Positions 52,576 through 64,000 of a stretch of 64,000 bases of DNA are shown here, one piece after another. Each line of letters opens with the position of its first letter. Position 1 is the stretch's first letter. The position numbers and the translations under genes were made by a program. This DNA comes from Rufibacter sediminis. Lineage in GTDB: Bacteria; Bacteroidota; Bacteroidia; Cytophagales; Hymenobacteraceae. The notes under the pieces are model-generated. The model was not told where the DNA came from, ran no database searches, and saw only the letters and a list, made by a program, of their open reading frames with translations. Where the stretch lies: contig NZ_JACOAF010000023.1 of NCBI RefSeq assembly GCF_014269285.1, positions 1 through 64,000 on the forward strand, given 5' to 3'.

Positions 52576-52767
52576 GATTTCTGAAAGCACTTGCCCTGAC
52601 CGGATATTAGCCGATGCTTCCACCATATTACCATGAAAGCCCCGCCAACTTCCAGTTTCCGGTTAAAAGCATGCTTTCAGAAAAACAGCCTAAAACCAGT
52701 GGCGGCAGCTTAAAAATGTGAGAAGAGAAATGGTTAGCCCCTAAAACGGAAGCGTATCAGGTAGAAC

Positions 52768-52938
52768 CGTTAAGTTCTAAATCTATAGCTGGTTCAAGTT
52801 TCCAACTTGGACCTAACATGAGCTGAAGTTTGAAACTTCAGTGAGCCGTGAGGCTCAAAATAGACAGGAATGGCGATGCCTTCTCAAAAAAACCAAAACA
52901 GTGAAATAGAACGAAACAGACCTACCTTTTAGAAGAGG
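52768..52938. repeat. Dispersed composite element (short form)
   Basis: The same string order as at 43270-43527 (CTATAGCTGGTTCAAG, GGACCTAACATGAGCTGAAG, GTGAGCCGTGAGGCTC, GATGCCTTCTC) but without the 13-bp array. It lies in the 634-nt gap between the GH127 and aminopeptidase genes, which also holds a partial GGGGCAATCCC palindrome at 53003-53034 and a palindrome at 53061-53099, and no gene. Confidence 0.75.
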
Positions 52939-53060
52939 ATAACAAAGGTTTCAACTACAGTTTGCTTGATTACTGCGCGGAGGCCGTACCTGTGCTTCTC
53001 ACGCCGGGGCAACCACAAGGGATTGCCCCTACACATTGATCGAGAGGAGTCACCGTTTGA

Positions 53061-53099
53061 CCGTTTTAGGCCTACTTTCTGAAAACAACCTAGAAACCG
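53061..53099. repeat. Dispersed GTTTT-GGCC palindrome, copy 18 (terminator position)
   Basis: CCGTTTTAGGCCTACTTTC..GAAAACAACCTAGAAACCG; it abuts the 3' end of the aminopeptidase gene. Confidence 0.65.
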
Positions 53100-53101
53100 C
53101 C

Positions 53102-54487
53102 TCAGCGGGCAAACTGCCGGAATTCCTCCATGTTGCGGGGCAGCGGATTGCCCAGGACTCTACTTCCCTCCGGCGTGATCAGGAAATCTTCTTCTATTCT
53201 GATGCCGCCAAAATCTTTGTAGCCCGCTACTTGCTCATAGTTAATAAAGTCTGCATGCACCTTCTCCGCTGACCATAGTTCGATCAGATCAGGGTTGAAA
53301 TACAGGCCGGGCTCCACGGTTAAAACAAAGCCGGGCTCCAAGGCGCGGGCCAGCCGCAGGGATTTCAGCCCGAATTGGGTGCTTTTGGTCTGATCCTCGG
53401 CGTAGCCCACGTATTCTTCGCCCAGGTCTTCCATGTCGTGGGTGTCCAGGCCCAGCATGTGGCCCAATCCGCAGGGGAAAAACAAGGCGTGTGCTCCCTG
53501 CGCCACGGCTTCCTGCGCGTCTCCCTTCATGAGGCCGAGGTGTTTCAGGCCTTCCGCCAGTTGGGTACAGGCTTGCAGATGCACGTCTTTGTACTTCACG
53601 CCGGGTTTCAGCATGGCGACTGCTTGTTCATAGGCTGTCATCATCACGGCATACATCTCCTTCTGCTTCGCCGAGAAAGAGGAACTGACGGGGAAAGTAC
53701 GGGTCAGGTCGCCGGAATAATGCGTGGCTGAGGCCGCGCCGCAGTCCACCAGCACCAGTTGTCCCTCCTGTAACACGGTAGGGCTGTAATGGTTGTGCAG
53801 AATCTGTCCGTTGACAGTGAGAATGGTGGGGAACGCCAGGTTGCCGCCGCCTTTGATGGCGATGGATTGCAATTGTCCGGCTAGTTCAGCCTCCGTCATG
53901 CCCGCCCGGGCCAGCGTAGCCGCTGCAATTTGCATCTCCACGGTGGTGTTGATGCCTTTCTCAATTTCCGCTACTTCCTCCGGAGTCTTGATGGAGCGCT
54001 GCGCCACCACCGCCTTGATCAACGGCACCGAGGCCATTGACTTGATGGAGGCCGGTGCCGTTTGCAGCCAGGAACTGAGTTTCAACAGGTTCTCGGGCCG
54101 GTACGGCGGCAGGAAATGGATTTCGCGCTTTTTGGCTAAAGCGTGCTGAAAATAGGAATCCAGGGTTGCAAGCGGTTTGGTCAGACCTACCCCAATCTCG
54201 CTGGCCTGCTCCCGGATGGATTTCTGCGGCCCCATCCAGACGATGTCATCCGGCGTCAGTTCCTCCCCGAAAATAACCTCGGCATTCGCTTCTACATCGA
54301 TCACCGCCACCAGCCCGGCGCGGTCAATCCCGAAGAAATACAGAAAGGTGCTGTCCTGCCGGAAATGGTACCAGTTGTCTTTGTAGTTCATACTGCTCTG
54401 CTCGTTGCCCAGCAGCACAATCAACCCACTTCCTACCTGTTTTTTCAGCCGATTTCTCCGGCTCACGTACGTTTCTTTGGTGAACAT
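53102..54487 (-). CDS. Xaa-Pro aminopeptidase (M24 family)
   Basis: 461 residues from ATG 54487 (MFTKETYVSRR). The N-terminal AMP-type domain (about 1-170, with FRQDSTFLYFFGIDR) precedes the pita-bread M24 catalytic domain (190-450) with metal ligands Asp (LVDCGA), Asp (SGDLTRTF), His (GLGHMLGLDTHD), Glu (TVEPGLYF) and Glu (GIRIEEDFLI). It removes the N-terminal residue next to proline. Cytosolic (no signal peptide). The longer frame to 54589 adds a non-homologous Ser/Arg/Cys-rich start. It lies between glycosidases but has no pathway link to them that I can see. Confidence 0.92.
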   Translation of the reverse strand: MFTKETYVSRRNRLKKQVGSGLIVLLGNEQSSMNYKDNWYHFRQDSTFLYFFGIDRAGLVAVIDVEANAEVIFGEELTPDDIVWMGPQKSIREQASEIGVGLTKPLATLDSYFQHALAKKREIHFLPPYRPENLLKLSSWLQTAPASIKSMASVPLIKAVVAQRSIKTPEEVAEIEKGINTTVEMQIAAATLARAGMTEAELAGQLQSIAIKGGGNLAFPTILTVNGQILHNHYSPTVLQEGQLVLVDCGAASATHYSGDLTRTFPVSSSFSAKQKEMYAVMMTAYEQAVAMLKPGVKYKDVHLQACTQLAEGLKHLGLMKGDAQEAVAQGAHALFFPCGLGHMLGLDTHDMEDLGEEYVGYAEDQTKSTQFGLKSLRLARALEPGFVLTVEPGLYFNPDLIELWSAEKVHADFINYEQVAGYKDFGGIRIEEDFLITPEGSRVLGNPLPRNMEEFRQFAR

Positions 54488-54605
54488 ATTCTTATCGTCT
54501 ATCAAATGCCCGCCCATTACCGGCAAGCACTTCTGGTCTGTAACATCGGGGCACCCGAATTCAACTGATTTCCTTCTGGATGATGGCAAGGCACCTCCTT
54601 CCGAT

Positions 54606-54652
54606 GAACCTGTTTTAAGGCAAGTTTATAGAAAACGGCCCTAAAACGGTTC
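54606..54652. repeat. Dispersed GTTTT-GGCC palindrome, copy 19 (terminator position)
   Basis: GAACCTGTTTTAAGGC..GGCCCTAAAACGGTTC; it ends 6 nt from the GH2 stop codon. Confidence 0.78.
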
Positions 54653-54658
54653 TCAAAA

Positions 54659-57916
<3,258 letters not shown>

Positions 57917-58023
57917 TTATCTGTTAGTAGAATGTTGTTTTAATTAGAATGTAGTTTCGGATTTAACCTACTCCCGCCGCTTTTATCAAGTCAATCGACT
58001 AAAATCAGCTTACCTTCTCTTCT

Positions 58024-58117
58024 CATTGTCATCCTGAAAGGATCTTGTGGGCGAGCGGTAGTAGCGCCTAAACCAAGCTTCACAAGTTCGCCCACAAGAT
58101 CTTTCCAAGATGACAAG
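58024..58117. repeat. Inverted repeat between the GH2 and GH97 genes
   Basis: The left arm TTGTCATCCTGAAAGGATCT.. (58026-58045) and right arm ..AGATCTTTCCAAGATGACAA are inverted with one or two mismatches, around a 34-nt centre. The gap 57857-58189 also has degenerate dispersed palindromes at about 57870-57908 and 58145-58183. Confidence 0.75.
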
Positions 58118-58144
58118 AGGTGTGATTTAACTTGCATCACTACC

Positions 58145-58183
58145 TAGTTTAAGCCAACCTTTCGAAAATCAGACCTAAAACGG
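58145..58183. repeat. Dispersed GTTTT-GGCC palindrome, copy 20 (terminator position)
   Basis: TAGTTTAAGCC..CTTTCGAAAATCAGACCTAAAACGG in part; 7 nt past the GH97 stop. Imperfect. Confidence 0.5.
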
Positions 58184-58189
58184 ATAGCC

Positions 58190-60169
58190 TTATTCTACCG
58201 GTCTCAGGATGGCCGACCAGCCGCCGCCGCCACTCATTTTTACCTGGATCGTCTCTCCGGCCTTCACGGGTCTGGTTTCGATTATATAATCCTGCGGATG
58301 ACGGTCGGCGTTGATGCCATCGCGGAGCACTTCCATTTGGTACGCTTTTCCGTCCAGGAACGTGAGCGGGATATTCAGGTCGCGGGCATCCCAGTTGGTC
58401 ATGCCCCCGATGTACCAGTTCTTCCCGTGTTTCCGGGCCATGGCCACGTACTCCCCGGATTTCCCGGCCAGCGCCACGGTTTTGTCCCAGGTGGTGGGTA
58501 TCTGGCTGATGAACCTGGTGCACTCCGGGTCTTTGAGGTAATTGGTGGGGCTATCGGCCAGCATCTGCAGCGGGCTTTCATAGATCACGTACATGGCTAC
58601 CTGGTGCGCGCGCGTGCCCTGGCTCATAGGTTGGTTGAACACGTCTTTAAAACCGATTTTGGTGGTGTTCACCATCGCGCCGGGCGTGTAGTCCATCGGC
58701 CCGGCTACCATGCGGGTGAAGGGCAGCGTGACATTGTGCGTGGGCGTGATGATGTCGCTCCATTTGTTGCTTTCCAGGCCTTTCACGCCCTCGTAACTCA
58801 GTACATTGGGGTATTTCCGGTTCAGGCCCACGGGTTTGTAGGCACCGTGCAGATCGACGAGCAATTGGCGTTGGGCGGCGGCTTTGGCCACGCGTTCATA
58901 GTAGTTGACCATGTACTGATCGCCACGGGCCATGAAATCCACCTTCACGCCTTTCACGCCCCATTTCACAAACTGGTCCAGAATCTTGTCAATGTCTTTG
59001 TCCAGCGTATTCCACAGGGCCCACAAGATCACACCTACTTTTTTGCTGTTGGCGTACTGCATGAGCGCCGCCAGGTTCAGGTCTTTGTTTGGGGCCATCA
59101 GGTTGGTAGTGGCCGCCGACCAGCCCTCGTCCAGGATGATGTACTCTAAGCCGTATTGGGCAGCGAAGTCGATGTAGTATTTGTAAGTATCGGTATTCAC
59201 ACCGGCCCTGAAATCCACGCCGTACACGTTGTTGAAGTTGTACCAGTCCCAGGCTACTTTGCCGGGTTTGATCCAGGCCGTTTGGCTTAGTGTATTGGGA
59301 GTCGCCAGTTTATACACCATGTCCGTTTCCAGCAGGCCTTTGTCATCGGTGACGATGAGCGTGCGCCACGGGAAGGTTCTTTTGCCCGAGGTCCGGGCGA
59401 TGTACTCAGCCTTGCGGGTGATCTGTTCGTTTCGGTCGCTGTTGCCTTTCAGCTTTGATTCCAGTATCACCTTGGGGAAGGCCGAGGTCAACTGAGAACT
59501 TCCGGTCCCGAAGAGGAACAGGTTCGGGTAATCATACAAATCGGCTTCTGAAATCAGCACTTTCGTTCCTTTGCCCGAGGTGAACAGCAAGGGCAGGTAC
59601 CCGTATTGCTGGCTGCCGATGGAGGCCAGCGTGGTGTCTTTGAACGTAGCCTCGTAATGCGATTGAAACTCGGGGTCAGATTCCTGGGGCCAGTACACCT
59701 GGTAATTGCCTCCCAGCTGGAAGTTGGCTGTTTCGTGCTGCACCTCTATTTCATTGGCGGGAAGGTTGGTCTCGAAGCGGTACGCGGCACCGTCGTTATA
59801 CGCCCGGAAATGCACCACGTAGCCGCCTTTGCACTGCAGTTTCAGTTCGTTGTAGACATCCGGGATCAAGCGGTTTTTCACTGGCACCACCGCCGTAATC
59901 GTCTCCTTCACCGATTTCCGGCTATCCTTCTGCACCACCGGGTTCACGCCCAGCTTCTCCCCGGAGATCAGGGTCATGCTCAACGGACTCGGCAACAGCA
60001 CCGTCTCCCCTTTCCGGATCACCGACCATTTGATCACATCGGTGACACTTACCTTTACCTGAATGGTTTTGTCTGGCGAGGTGAGCAGATAGTCTTTCGC
60101 GGAAGTGACGGTGCCGGTGCACCAGAGGGCCACCAGTAACAGAATTTTCCCGAGGAGATTGATTTTCAT
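58190..60169 (-). CDS. GH97 alpha-glycosidase, exported
   Basis: 659 residues from ATG 60169 (signal peptide MKINLLGKILLLVALWCTGT..). It has the GH97 N-terminal domain (25-290), a catalytic TIM barrel (GLEYIILDEGWSAATT, LMQYANSKKVGVILWALWNT, VKGVKVDFMARGDQYMVNYYE, LVDLHGAYKPVG) and a C-terminal beta domain. GH97 includes alpha-glucosidases (SusB) and alpha-galactosidases; which type is unclear here. The DEGW and DLHG signatures are present. The enzyme acts outside the inner membrane, next to GH2 and GH127. Upstream ATG codons (60190 and 60187) are possible starts. Confidence 0.94.
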   Translation of the reverse strand: MKINLLGKILLLVALWCTGTVTSAKDYLLTSPDKTIQVKVSVTDVIKWSVIRKGETVLLPSPLSMTLISGEKLGVNPVVQKDSRKSVKETITAVVPVKNRLIPDVYNELKLQCKGGYVVHFRAYNDGAAYRFETNLPANEIEVQHETANFQLGGNYQVYWPQESDPEFQSHYEATFKDTTLASIGSQQYGYLPLLFTSGKGTKVLISEADLYDYPNLFLFGTGSSQLTSAFPKVILESKLKGNSDRNEQITRKAEYIARTSGKRTFPWRTLIVTDDKGLLETDMVYKLATPNTLSQTAWIKPGKVAWDWYNFNNVYGVDFRAGVNTDTYKYYIDFAAQYGLEYIILDEGWSAATTNLMAPNKDLNLAALMQYANSKKVGVILWALWNTLDKDIDKILDQFVKWGVKGVKVDFMARGDQYMVNYYERVAKAAAQRQLLVDLHGAYKPVGLNRKYPNVLSYEGVKGLESNKWSDIITPTHNVTLPFTRMVAGPMDYTPGAMVNTTKIGFKDVFNQPMSQGTRAHQVAMYVIYESPLQMLADSPTNYLKDPECTRFISQIPTTWDKTVALAGKSGEYVAMARKHGKNWYIGGMTNWDARDLNIPLTFLDGKAYQMEVLRDGINADRHPQDYIIETRPVKAGETIQVKMSGGGGWSAILRPVE

Positions 60170-60202
60170 AGCGGAGGATTGGTTCATCACGGTTGGATAC
60201 AG

Positions 60203-60241
60203 GCGGTTTTAAGGCCGGTTTCGTTAAAACTGCCTCAAAAC
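60203..60241. repeat. Dispersed GTTTT-GGCC palindrome, copy 21 (terminator position)
   Basis: GCGGTTTTAAGGCCGGTTTCGT..AAAACTGCCTCAAAAC; 34 nt after the S9 peptidase stop. Imperfect stem. Confidence 0.6.
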
Positions 60242-60275
60242 AAACGTAGCTTATTTTCCGGTCTTCTGAGATTTT

Positions 60276-62489
60276 CTAGCGACCGCCCGGAGGGCAGTAT
60301 TGCTTCAGATAATTGGTAAACAAAGTGGCCAAATGCTGCGAGGTTCCTTCCCCTTCCGAGATACTGTGCGACCGGTTGGGGTATGGCATCATCTGAAACT
60401 GCTTGTTGTGCTTGATCAGTTCGTTGATGAGCTGCTCGGCGTTGTTGTAGTGCACGTTGTCGTCGCCGGTGCCGTGGATGTAAAGCAGGTTGCCTTTCAG
60501 GTTTTTGGCGTGCGTAATGGGCGAGCCGTTCACGAAATCTTCCAGGTTCTCCTGCGGAAGGCCCATGTAGCGCTCTTGGTAGATGTTGTCATATGTAAGC
60601 TGATTGCCCACCGCCGCCACCGAAATGCCGGTTTTGTAGATCTGCGGATATTGGAAAAGCAGGTTAAGGGTAGCCGAGCCGCCGCCGCTCCAGCCCCACA
60701 CCGCCACCCGGGAAGTATCCAGGAAAGGCTGTTTCAGGATCTCCTGCGCGGCCATCGCCTGGTCTTTGATGTTGAGGTTTCCTACTTTGCGGTAGATGCT
60801 TTTGCGCCAGTCTCTGCCCTTAGGTCCAGGCGTTCCCCGGTTATCCACGGACACGTACACGTAGCCATCCTGCGCCATGCTGCCCTTGTAGAGATTGTTC
60901 ATGCCGGTGCCGTAGCTGTCCAATACCGTTTGACCGGCGGGCTCGGTGTAGACCTGGAACACCACCGGGTATTTCTTCTTCGGGTCGAAGTTGGTGGGCT
61001 TTACCATCCAGGCATCCATCTCCACGCCCTCGGAGGTTTTCACCTTTAAGAACTCCACCGGAGAATTGGCTTTGTTAGATTGAGCCAGCGCCTGCTCTAC
61101 CGCGCTGGTGCCACCCAGGGCTTTATGGTCGGGCAGGGAAATGGATTCCGAGGCGGGTCTGGTGTAATGGTTGGAGAAGCTGTGGAAGGCGAACTTGGCG
61201 TTGGGTGACACGGTGTACTGGTGCGTACCGGGTTGCGAAACCGGGGAAAGCCGCTCCAACTTGCCTTTGCCGTTCAGAGCCACGCGGTACAGGTATTTCT
61301 GCGTGGCATTTTCCGGCGAAGCCATCACATACACGTAGCCCTCCGGCTCGTTCACGTTCACGATGGACATCACGTCATAGTTGCCCTTGGTGATCAGGGA
61401 TTCTTTTTTCCCGTCGCGACTCACGCGGTACAGGTGGCGCCAGCCGTCTTTCTCGCTCGCCCACAAAAACTCTTTCCCGTTGCTGAGCCAGTCCCAGCCG
61501 CCGTTGCTGTAATTGCTGTCCCAGGTGGAAATCACATCAATCCAGGCCTTGTCTTTCTCGGAGTGGATGTTGGTGGCTTTGCCGGAAGTAGCGTTGCAGA
61601 GGAACAGCTTGCTCTCGTTCTGCTTGCGGTTCAGTTGCTGCAAAATGATTTCGTTCGCGTTGGCCGCCCACTCCATGCGCGGCACGTAATTCTGCTGAGG
61701 GTCTCCGGGCACGTCCATCCATTTGGTAGCGCCTGCGGCCACGTCAATCACCCCAATTTTGTAGGGCGAAGGGGCTTCTCCGGCCGAGGGATATTCTACG
61801 GGCAATACTTTGGAGTACACGCCATCGGTGAGGTTGAACATGAAATAGTCTTTCACGTCTGAGGCATCTATCTGCCAGAACGCGATCTTCTTGCTGTCGG
61901 GGCTCCAACGGAAACCATCGCGGCAGGCGAACTCTTCTTCATAGGCCCAGTCAAAGGTGCCGTTGATGCGTTTGCGGGTTCCGTCTTGGGTGAGTTGTTT
62001 TACTTGTTGCGAGGCGATGTCCTCCGAAAAGATGTTGTTCTCGCTCACGTACGCCACCTGTTTGCCGTCAGGCGAGAACTTGGCGAACATCAGCGAGGAG
62101 ACCGGACGACCAGCGCCCAGCTGCTGCAGTTTCTTGGTTTGGCGGTTATAGACCCAATAGTGGCCGCGGGTGTGGTAGCGCCATACTTTCTGGGTGTTGG
62201 TGAAGAGTAGCACTTTATGCTCATCGTCAGAGAACGCGAAACTGCGCACCTTCAACGGCTCGGTTTTCCCGGCAGGCACCAACTGGCTCTTCTCCACCAG
62301 CACCTGTTTGGTTTTGCCCGGCAAGGTATAGGCGGTGATGTTCCCCTCCTCCGGCACCACATAGGTATTGCCCGTCTTAAGCCAAAACACGCCGCCGCGC
62401 TGTTGCGCAAAACCCGGCAGGCCCAAAGCCAAAAGTAGAACGAGTAAAAGGAAAAGCGATCTCTGTAAAGCGGAATGTAATCTAGTCAT
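60276..62489 (-). CDS. S9 family (DPP IV-type) prolyl oligopeptidase, exported
   Basis: 737 residues. A signal peptide (about 1-29, ending LPGFAQ) is followed by the DPPIV N-terminal propeller (about 80-460) and the S9 hydrolase domain (about 520-735). The triad is Ser in WGWSGGGSATL (near 600), Asp in HGTGDDNVHY (near 674) and His in YPNRSHSISEG (near 707). It removes Xaa-Pro or Xaa-Ala dipeptides outside the inner membrane. It precedes GH97 by about 85 nt on the same strand, but a palindrome/terminator lies between. Full length. Confidence 0.94.
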   Translation of the reverse strand: MTRLHSALQRSLFLLLVLLLALGLPGFAQQRGGVFWLKTGNTYVVPEEGNITAYTLPGKTKQVLVEKSQLVPAGKTEPLKVRSFAFSDDEHKVLLFTNTQKVWRYHTRGHYWVYNRQTKKLQQLGAGRPVSSLMFAKFSPDGKQVAYVSENNIFSEDIASQQVKQLTQDGTRKRINGTFDWAYEEEFACRDGFRWSPDSKKIAFWQIDASDVKDYFMFNLTDGVYSKVLPVEYPSAGEAPSPYKIGVIDVAAGATKWMDVPGDPQQNYVPRMEWAANANEIILQQLNRKQNESKLFLCNATSGKATNIHSEKDKAWIDVISTWDSNYSNGGWDWLSNGKEFLWASEKDGWRHLYRVSRDGKKESLITKGNYDVMSIVNVNEPEGYVYVMASPENATQKYLYRVALNGKGKLERLSPVSQPGTHQYTVSPNAKFAFHSFSNHYTRPASESISLPDHKALGGTSAVEQALAQSNKANSPVEFLKVKTSEGVEMDAWMVKPTNFDPKKKYPVVFQVYTEPAGQTVLDSYGTGMNNLYKGSMAQDGYVYVSVDNRGTPGPKGRDWRKSIYRKVGNLNIKDQAMAAQEILKQPFLDTSRVAVWGWSGGGSATLNLLFQYPQIYKTGISVAAVGNQLTYDNIYQERYMGLPQENLEDFVNGSPITHAKNLKGNLLYIHGTGDDNVHYNNAEQLINELIKHNKQFQMMPYPNRSHSISEGEGTSQHLATLFTNYLKQYCPPGGR

Positions 62490-62558
62490 ATCTCTTTAGC
62501 TGATGATGCATCTGCCGTATCATGTATTTTAAAAGAGCCTCCAGATGCCCATTTTGGA

Positions 62559-62611
62559 CAAAGCTTGTTTTCAGGGCTCTTTTCCTGAAAGTAGCCCGAA
62601 AACAAGCTTTG
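62559..62611. repeat. Dispersed GTTTT-GGCC palindrome, copy 22 (terminator position)
   Basis: CAAAGCTTGTTTTCAGGGCT..TTTTCCTGAAA..AGCCCGAAAACAAGCTTTG; 41 nt after the DUF885 stop. Confidence 0.85.
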
Positions 62612-62652
62612 AAATAGGATGCCGCACTTCGGATTTTAAATCGTGAGCCTAC

Positions 62653-64000
62653 CTATTTTCTGGAAGCGGATTTGCCGTTGGCGTTCCCGTAGAAGCGCCA
62701 GTTAGAAACAAAATCTTTGGGCAGTTGCTGGTTAAGCAGAATGGCGCGGACCATCTCCACGGGTAGGTTGTTTTCCTGGATGATAGCGTCATGGAACTGC
62801 TTGTTGGTCATTTTACCGGTCTGCACGAGTTCCTTTTGCAAGGCGTAGAATTGCAGTCCGCCAATCATGTAGGCCAGCTGGTACAACGGGCTGTACCGAC
62901 CTTCAAAAGAGCGGCGCACCTCGCCCTCGGCATTCGCGCGTTCGTGGCCCACACGGTCCACCAGAAAATCGATGCACTCTTGTGGCGTCCATTTGCCCAG
63001 GTGGTAATTTAAGGAGAAGATGATGCGGGCGCAGCGGTGCATCCGCCAGAAAAGCATGCCTACGCGGTCTTCGGCGGAGCGCGGAAACTTCTGGTCCCAG
63101 AGCAGCATCTCCCAGTAGAGCGACCAGCCTTCGGTCCAGAAAGGCGTGTTGAAGTCTCGGTAGGCTTTGTAACGATCATTCATGAAGCCCTGCAGGTGGT
63201 GTCCGGCAATGAGTTCATGGTGCACGGTGGCGCGGGAGAAATGCGGGTTATTGCCGCGCATGCTCATGAGTTTGTCTTCATGGGCCATGGTGCTGGTGGG
63301 GTACGAGATGATGAACGTCTCGCCGCCCAGGAAAAAAGGGTTTACCAACTGCCGCTCAGGGCTCATCATCTGCATGCGCCAGGTTTCCTCCGCCACGGGC
63401 GGAATGGTGATAAGGTCTTTCTCTTTCAGGAACGCCACCGACTGGCTGTAGAGATCCAGCATGGCCTCGGGCTGCTTGCCGGCCGGCACGTACAGGTTCT
63501 TGACTTTCTCCAAGGCCGCATGCCAGTCTTTGCCGAAGCCCATCTCCTGCGAGGCCTTCAGCATCTCCTGGTCGCACCAGGCAAATTCCTTGTTGGCAAT
63601 GTCAATTAGCTCCTCGGGCGTGTAGGGGATCATCTCAAACTGCAGCTGCCGGATGAGTTCATCCTTCCCGATGGGGTTGCCCACAATGCCGCTCTTATCT
63701 ATCTTCTGGCCTTTGGCGGGAACCTTGCCTTTCTTCTCGGCCAGCGCCGCGTACTGGGTGAGCAGACTGTCTACTTTTTTGTAAGGTTCTTTGGTCCACC
63801 AACTGAAGCTGGGCTCGTAGTCATAGTAGAAGGTGTAGACACTTTTGAGGGCATCCTTCAGGTCCAGCGTTACGCCTTGCAACCGGTAGGCCAGGTCCCG
63901 GTCTAAACGTGGTTCAGCCTCCAAAGCGGTTTTGGAAGCGGTCAGGCTTTTCTCGATCAGATTCAGTTCGGCGGCAATTTTCTGGCCGTCCACGTTGAGG
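62653..64000 (-). CDS. DUF885 (peptidase-like) protein, N-terminus outside window
   Basis: The visible 448 or so codons run open off the window end, so the start lies beyond 64000; family members are about 590 residues. The Zn-type motif TVHHELIAGHHLQ (HHE..HH) lies mid-domain and MLFWRMHRCARII and FIISYPTSTMAHEDKLMSMRGNN are family words. DUF885 proteins are putative metallo- or serine-type peptidases of unproved substrate, often exported. The upstream signal peptide is not visible here. In direction and position it may belong to the same block as the S9 peptidase. Confidence 0.85.
   Translation of the reverse strand, partial: LNVDGQKIAAELNLIEKSLTASKTALEAEPRLDRDLAYRLQGVTLDLKDALKSVYTFYYDYEPSFSWWTKEPYKKVDSLLTQYAALAEKKGKVPAKGQKIDKSGIVGNPIGKDELIRQLQFEMIPYTPEELIDIANKEFAWCDQEMLKASQEMGFGKDWHAALEKVKNLYVPAGKQPEAMLDLYSQSVAFLKEKDLITIPPVAEETWRMQMMSPERQLVNPFFLGGETFIISYPTSTMAHEDKLMSMRGNNPHFSRATVHHELIAGHHLQGFMNDRYKAYRDFNTPFWTEGWSLYWEMLLWDQKFPRSAEDRVGMLFWRMHRCARIIFSLNYHLGKWTPQECIDFLVDRVGHERANAEGEVRRSFEGRYSPLYQLAYMIGGLQFYALQKELVQTGKMTNKQFHDAIIQENNLPVEMVRAILLNQQLPKDFVSNWRFYGNANGKSASRK

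Noticed and set aside
58298-59149. 283-codon plus-strand frame
   Set aside because: A shadow of the GH97 gene, with no recognisable domain.

Overview
The window reads as chromosomal DNA from a member of the Bacteroidota, order Cytophagales, most likely family Hymenobacteraceae (a Rufibacter, Pontibacter or Hymenobacter-like organism). The basis is the gene content: a type IX secretion type-B adhesin next to PorP/SprF, a fused cbb3 oxidase CcoN-CcoO with the CcoS/Q/P/G/FixH neighbourhood, GH127/GH2/GH97/GH51 glycosidases, and TAnnTTTG promoter boxes in place of sigma70 -10 elements. I see no rRNA, tRNA or CRISPR array.

Layout. 1-3.5 kb: repeat-rich DNA, a membrane-anchored endonuclease/exonuclease/phosphatase protein and a PA0069-type radical SAM protein. 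3.7-8.5 kb: a Thr/Gly-repeat lipoprotein, a three-gene copper/cytochrome operon (lipoprotein, SCO, cytochrome c), an extremely hydrophilic disordered protein, an acidic small protein and a Zn-ribbon coiled-coil protein. 8.5-9.6 kb: no protein gene, but a convincing unannotated structured RNA on the minus strand. 9.6-15.8 kb: a 1725-residue T9SS adhesin plus PorP/SprF. 16.3-23 kb: small exported and membrane proteins, an HD hydrolase, a thioredoxin-like protein inside an integron-like cassette, an alpha/beta hydrolase and an ABC ATPase. 23-29.4 kb: YciI, a metallophosphoesterase fused to a PQQ-type propeller, a TonB-family outer-membrane protein and a DUF1456 protein. 29.6-38.5 kb (minus): the cbb3 oxidase cluster. 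39-49 kb: a REP-associated transposase, a lone HsdR-N-type nuclease, a decayed toxin-antitoxin pair, small enzymes, lepB and tyrS (each broken by one in-frame stop), and a LysR regulator. 49-64 kb (minus): an arabinoside/galactoside-degradation and peptidase block, containing a truncated GH51 gene.

The most interesting signals lie between the genes. (1) Upstream of tyrS there is a complete attenuator: a promoter, a 28-codon ORF with six Tyr codons, a terminator hairpin, and a competing anti-terminator segment inside the ORF. (2) The thioredoxin-like gene is bounded by attC-like half sites whose geometry matches an integron gene cassette. (3) More than 25 copies of an imperfect palindrome (core GTTTTRGGCCTGTTTTC / GAAAACAGGCCYAAAAC) sit mostly just downstream of genes; their outer arms differ from copy to copy yet stay self-complementary. 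(4) A ~190-nt minus-strand RNA has its own promoter box, an internal multi-branch fold and a terminator. (5) tyrS (TAG) and lepB (TAA), about 3 kb apart, each carry one in-frame stop; for tyrS a Gln codon is expected at that position.

Several different palindromic repeat families also fill the gaps, including all three gaps of more than 100 nt inside the cbb3 cluster. All functional statements come from reading the sequence and from knowledge of the families; no searches or folding programs were run.
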